DNA of 40,021 nucleotides, taken from Flavobacteriales bacterium. Lineage in GTDB: Bacteria; Bacteroidota; Bacteroidia; Flavobacteriales; Flavobacteriaceae. The number at the start of each line of letters is the position of its first letter. The first letter of the stretch is position 1. Below, piece by piece: positions 37,085 to 40,021 of this stretch. The DNA lies in the NCBI GenBank assembly GCA_013205245.1, contig JABMNH010000029.1, forward strand, positions 1-40,021, written 5' to 3'. Below the pieces are notes generated by a model, which ran no database searches, was not told the origin of the DNA, and was given only the letters and a program-made list of their open reading frames with translations. Made by a program: the position numbers and the translations under genes.

Positions 37085-39193
37085 ATGAGCAAAGCAAAGA
37101 TTCTCAAAATAGCCTTGGTCGGAAATCCTAACACTGGCAAGACCTCTTTGTTTAATCAGCTTACCGGATTAAAACAAAATGTAGGTAATTATCCCGGCAT
37201 TACTGTAGATAGAAAAGAAGGTTTTTTTAATCTTAATGCCACAACGCCTGCTTCTATAATTGATTTGCCCGGAACTTACAGCATTAACCCAACCACTTTA
37301 GATGAGAATATTGTTCTAGAAACACTCCTAAATCCAAACGAATCTGAATATCCAGATGTGGTGGTTATGGTTGCCGATGCTGAGAATTTAAAACGAAATT
37401 TACTACTCTTTTCTCAGTTAAAAGATTTAGAAATCCCCATTATTTTAGCCATCAATATGGCCGATCAAATGAAAAGGAAAGGCATTTCTATAGATATTGA
37501 TGCACTTAAAGCCGATTTAGATACAGAAGTTGTTTTGATAAGTGCCCGTAAAAAGATAGGTATAGAGACCCTTAAAAAACTTATTTTAGATTACAAAAAT
37601 ATAAGTACCAAAGCTTTAGATGGATTGTCTATAAAAGTTGATGAAGAATTTTTTGGAGCGCTTCAAAAAACCTACCCCAATAAATCATTGTATCAAGCTT
37701 GGCTTACAATAACACAATTTCATAATTTAAAACATCTGAGCATCTCAGAAAAAGAAGCTGCACAAGAATTTTTAAATTGTCATAACAAAGTCAAACATCT
37801 TCAGCATAAAGAGACCATTTTAAGATATCAATTAATAAATAATATTTTAAAAAAGGATTATAAAGTAGATCGGCTAAAAGGTACCGATATGCGTGCCAAA
37901 CTAGACAAAGTGCTTATGCACCGCGTATTTGGGTATGTCATCTTTTTTTTAATACTGTTTGTTATTTTTCAATCAATTTTTGATTGGGCTATTTACCCGA
38001 TGGATTTTATTGAAAGGATGTTTTTACAACTTAGTAATTGGACAGAAGCGCAGTTATCACCAGGCGTTTTCACAAGTTTAATAGTTAACGGTATTATTCC
38101 TGGTTTAGGAGGCATTGCCATTTTTATACCTCAAATTGCTATCTTGTTTTTATTTATCGCCATTTTAGAAGAAACAGGTTATATGAGTCGCGTTGTGTTT
38201 TTAATGGATAAAATCATGCGTTTGTTTGGGTTAAGTGGTAAAAGTGTTGTCCCATTAATGTCAGGTACGGCTTGTGCCATTCCGGCTATTATGGCTGCCC
38301 GTAATATTAATAGCTGGAAAGAACGCCTAATTACAATCTTGGTAACACCATTTATAACTTGTTCGGCTAGATTACCTATTTACGCCATTATCATAGCGCT
38401 TATAATACCTAATGAGCGCATATTTGGGGTACTCAGTTTACAAGCTACAATACTGATGTTACTCTATTTGGTAGGATTTTTATCAGCAATTATTTCGGCT
38501 TTTATTTTAGATAAAACCTTAAAAATTAAAAAACATTCGTTTTTTATTGTAGAGATGCCTAATTATAAATTGCCCTCTCCTAAAAATGTGGCTTATGCCG
38601 TTATCGAAAAAACAAAAGCTTTTATTTTTGGCGCTGGGAAAATAATTTTAGCATTGTCAATGGTTTTATGGTTTTTGGCTTCTAATGGGCCTGCTAAATT
38701 TAAAAATGCAGAGCAAATAGTAATACAAAATAATCCAGAGTTAAATCAATCAAGTAAAACTTTTTCAAAAAAGCTAGGCTCTTACAAATTACAACATTCG
38801 TATATTGGGTATATGGGCCACGCCATTGAACCCATCATAAAACCTCTGGGTTATGATTGGAAAATAGGCATTGCTTTAATTACATCTTTTGCTGCAAGAG
38901 AGGTGTTTGTAGGAACATTGGCTACTATTTATAGTGTAGAAAACGAAGGCGATACAGAAACAATTAGAGAACGCATGAAAATGGAAATTAATACAGAAAC
39001 TGGGAAGCCGCTTTTTGATTTTCCAACAGGCATGTCATTACTTCTGTATTATGTTTTTGCCATGCAATGTATGAGTACTTTAGCTGTTGTAAAACGCGAA
39101 ACCAATTCTTGGAAGTGGCCTGCGCTTCAACTCTTTTTTATGACAGGTATTGCTTATCTTGTTTCATTTCTGACCTACACCTTTTTATCCTAA
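37085..39193 (+). CDS. feoB: Ferrous iron transporter B
   Basis: Inner-membrane Fe2+ transporter with an N-terminal GTP-binding domain. In the 702 residues the G1 loop GNPNTGKTS is at 13-21, VGNYPGITVDRKEG follows, G3 DLPG is at 59-62 and G4 NMAD at 123-126. A helical linker leads to about eight or nine membrane segments from residue 275. Two gate-like motifs are visible (IPQIAILFLFIAILEETGYMSR and SVVPLMSGTACAIPAIMAAR, with the conserved Cys). The C-terminus is short and lacks the extended cysteine-rich tail of enterobacterial FeoB. No FeoC is present. Confidence 0.96.
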   Translation: MSKAKILKIALVGNPNTGKTSLFNQLTGLKQNVGNYPGITVDRKEGFFNLNATTPASIIDLPGTYSINPTTLDENIVLETLLNPNESEYPDVVVMVADAENLKRNLLLFSQLKDLEIPIILAINMADQMKRKGISIDIDALKADLDTEVVLISARKKIGIETLKKLILDYKNISTKALDGLSIKVDEEFFGALQKTYPNKSLYQAWLTITQFHNLKHLSISEKEAAQEFLNCHNKVKHLQHKETILRYQLINNILKKDYKVDRLKGTDMRAKLDKVLMHRVFGYVIFFLILFVIFQSIFDWAIYPMDFIERMFLQLSNWTEAQLSPGVFTSLIVNGIIPGLGGIAIFIPQIAILFLFIAILEETGYMSRVVFLMDKIMRLFGLSGKSVVPLMSGTACAIPAIMAARNINSWKERLITILVTPFITCSARLPIYAIIIALIIPNERIFGVLSLQATILMLLYLVGFLSAIISAFILDKTLKIKKHSFFIVEMPNYKLPSPKNVAYAVIEKTKAFIFGAGKIILALSMVLWFLASNGPAKFKNAEQIVIQNNPELNQSSKTFSKKLGSYKLQHSYIGYMGHAIEPIIKPLGYDWKIGIALITSFAAREVFVGTLATIYSVENEGDTETIRERMKMEINTETGKPLFDFPTGMSLLLYYVFAMQCMSTLAVVKRETNSWKWPALQLFFMTGIAYLVSFLTYTFLS

Positions 39194-39220
39194 AAATTTG
39201 AAGCCAAAACGCTTACACAA

Positions 39221-39232
39221 TAACTTAAGTTA
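39221..39232. promoter_or_regulatory. 12-bp perfect palindrome upstream of clpP
   Basis: TAACTTAAGTTA is an exact palindrome in the 125 bases between feoB and clpP, about 55 bases upstream of the clpP -7 element. It might be an operator or a weak feoB 3' hairpin (no T tract). Weak evidence. Confidence 0.25.
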
Positions 39233-39282
39233 AGATCTTTATCGATACACTTTTGATATACATCAATTAATAAAAATGTTCT

Positions 39283-39290
39283 TATCTTTA
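39283..39290 (+). promoter_or_regulatory. Putative clpP promoter (-7 element)
   Basis: TATCTTTA is one base from TAnnTTTG and ends 28 bases before the clpP ATG. The nearest upstream TTG (39253-39255) is 27 bases away, too far for a normal -33 element. Confidence 0.35.
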
Positions 39291-39318
39291 CCAATTAAAC
39301 CCACTTAATTTTTAAGGT

Positions 39319-39978
39319 ATGAATTACGGTAAAGAATTTAAACAATACGCAACCAAACAACACGGCATTAGTAGTTTACATTACGACAAGTTGGTTAGTA
39401 GTGTGACACCATATATTATAGAAGAACGTCAATTAAACGTAGCACAAATGGATGTGTTTTCGCGTTTAATGATGGATCGCATTATATTTTTAGGCACAGC
39501 TATAGACGATCATGTGGCCAATATTATTCAAGCACAATTGCTATTCTTAGAAAGTGTTGATGCTACCAAAGATATTTCTATTTACATCAATTCTCCCGGC
39601 GGAGGTGTGTATGCGGGCTTAGGTATGTATGACACGATGCAATTTATTAAACCAGATGTGGCTACTATTTGTACAGGTATGGCCGCTTCTATGGCCGCTG
39701 TTTTAATGTGTGCTGGTGCTAAAGGAAAACGTTCGGCTCTACCTCATTCTAGAATTATGATTCACCAACCTTTGGGTGGCGCTCAAGGTCAAGCCAGCGA
39801 TATCGAAATTACCACTAGAGAAATTTTAAAATTAAAAGGCGAATTGTACGAAATAATTTCAAAACATTCTGGACAAACCCTTAAGAAAGTTGAAAAGGAT
39901 AGTGATCGCGATTATTGGATGAAAGCCGATGAAGCCAAAACCTATGGCATGATTGACGAAATATTAAAAAGATATTAA
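39319..39978 (+). CDS. clpP: ATP-dependent Clp protease proteolytic subunit
   Basis: Serine protease that forms the ClpP tetradecamer and degrades substrates delivered by ClpX or other Clp ATPases. In the 219 residues the catalytic triad is Ser124 (GMAASMA), His149 (MIHQP) and probably Asp198 (DSDRDYWM). The oxyanion loop NSPGGGVYAG is at about 93-102. The N-terminus of about 30 residues before the fold suggests a processed propeptide. Length is normal. It is followed after 9 bases by the start of clpX, the usual pair. Confidence 0.96.
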   Translation: MNYGKEFKQYATKQHGISSLHYDKLVSSVTPYIIEERQLNVAQMDVFSRLMMDRIIFLGTAIDDHVANIIQAQLLFLESVDATKDISIYINSPGGGVYAGLGMYDTMQFIKPDVATICTGMAASMAAVLMCAGAKGKRSALPHSRIMIHQPLGGAQGQASDIEITTREILKLKGELYEIISKHSGQTLKKVEKDSDRDYWMKADEAKTYGMIDEILKRY

Positions 39979-39987
39979 AAAATAAAG

Positions 39988-40021
39988 ATGGCTAAATAAG
40001 AATTAACCTGTTCGTTTTGTG
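39988..40021 (+). pseudogene. clpX: 5' end of clpX, in-frame stop at codon 4, runs off window
   Basis: The ATG at 39988, nine bases after the clpP stop, opens a frame reading M-A-K-stop-E-L-T-C-S-F-C. Bacteroidota ClpX proteins begin very similarly (Met-Ala-Lys-Glu-Glu-Leu then the zinc-binding Cys-Ser-Phe-Cys), so the frame after the stop is clpX and the TAA at 39997-39999 stands where GAA would be expected. Only 11 codons are visible. Possible explanations are a true nonsense mutation with a downstream start, a base-call error, or a strain-level variant. None of the visible codons after the stop is a standard start. Confidence 0.6.

Overview
The window is about 40 kb of AT-rich bacterial chromosome that reads as core genome of a marine or aquatic member of Flavobacteriaceae (Bacteroidota). 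The evidence is: a type IX secretion C-terminal sorting domain, a TonB-dependent receptor with an N-terminal carboxypeptidase-regulatory-like domain, atpD-atpC separated from the rest of the ATP synthase genes, an AtpD with an extra segment of about 27 residues, a eukaryote-type GlnRS, and start sites lacking Shine-Dalgarno sequences but preceded by the Bacteroidota -7 element TAnnTTTG. There are no rRNA or tRNA genes, no CRISPR array, no insertion sequence and no phage genes. No gap between genes exceeds 300 bases; the longest is about 190.

Layout. (1) 1-4958, glycerol metabolism: gpsA (5' end outside the window) runs rightward and converges on glpF-glpK-glpD, which run leftward. (2) 4997-8685, same strand: a DUF3179 secreted protein, a cytoplasmic molybdopterin oxidoreductase and a DUF1330 protein, possibly the upstream part of one transcript with glpFKD. 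(3) 8811-12064, leftward: fabD, a crotonase-family protein, a tiny membrane protein and a family 3-like aldehyde dehydrogenase. (4) 12140-14526: a DUF2797 zinc-ribbon protein diverging from a GH3-family adenylating enzyme. (5) 14523-26168, mostly leftward housekeeping: polyprenyl diphosphate synthase, glnS, mgtE, ksgA, a polytopic membrane protein, DUF4286, a secreted TPR protein, serS, ribF and a lipoprotein, with one rightward 47-codon small ORF between the TPR gene and serS. (6) 26228-34511, rightward: a T9SS-exported metzincin protease, a TonB-dependent receptor with a textbook terminator, then atpD-atpC ending in a 40-bp perfect palindrome that should terminate from both sides. (7) 34592-40021: rseP leftward; a SCO1-like protein, feoA-feoB and clpP rightward; and the first bases of clpX.

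How they fit together. GlpF imports glycerol, GlpK phosphorylates it, GlpD oxidises glycerol-3-phosphate into the quinone pool, and GpsA runs the opposite, biosynthetic direction. The polyprenyl synthase probably makes the menaquinone side chain that GlpD reduces. SCO1 (copper delivery to cytochrome oxidase) and AtpDC belong to the same aerobic respiratory economy. FabD, the crotonase and the aldehyde dehydrogenase concern acyl and aldehyde metabolism.

The most unusual observation is at the right edge. Nine bases after clpP, a frame reading MAK-stop-ELTCSFC matches the start of ClpX except that codon 4 is TAA; one base change from GAA would explain it. Other points worth a look are the unlisted 47-aa ORF, overlapping divergent promoters at 26202-26218, inverted repeats at two promoters (8791-8810 and 10185-10210), and a long hairpin between atpD and atpC. 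I saw no convincing new multi-gene system.
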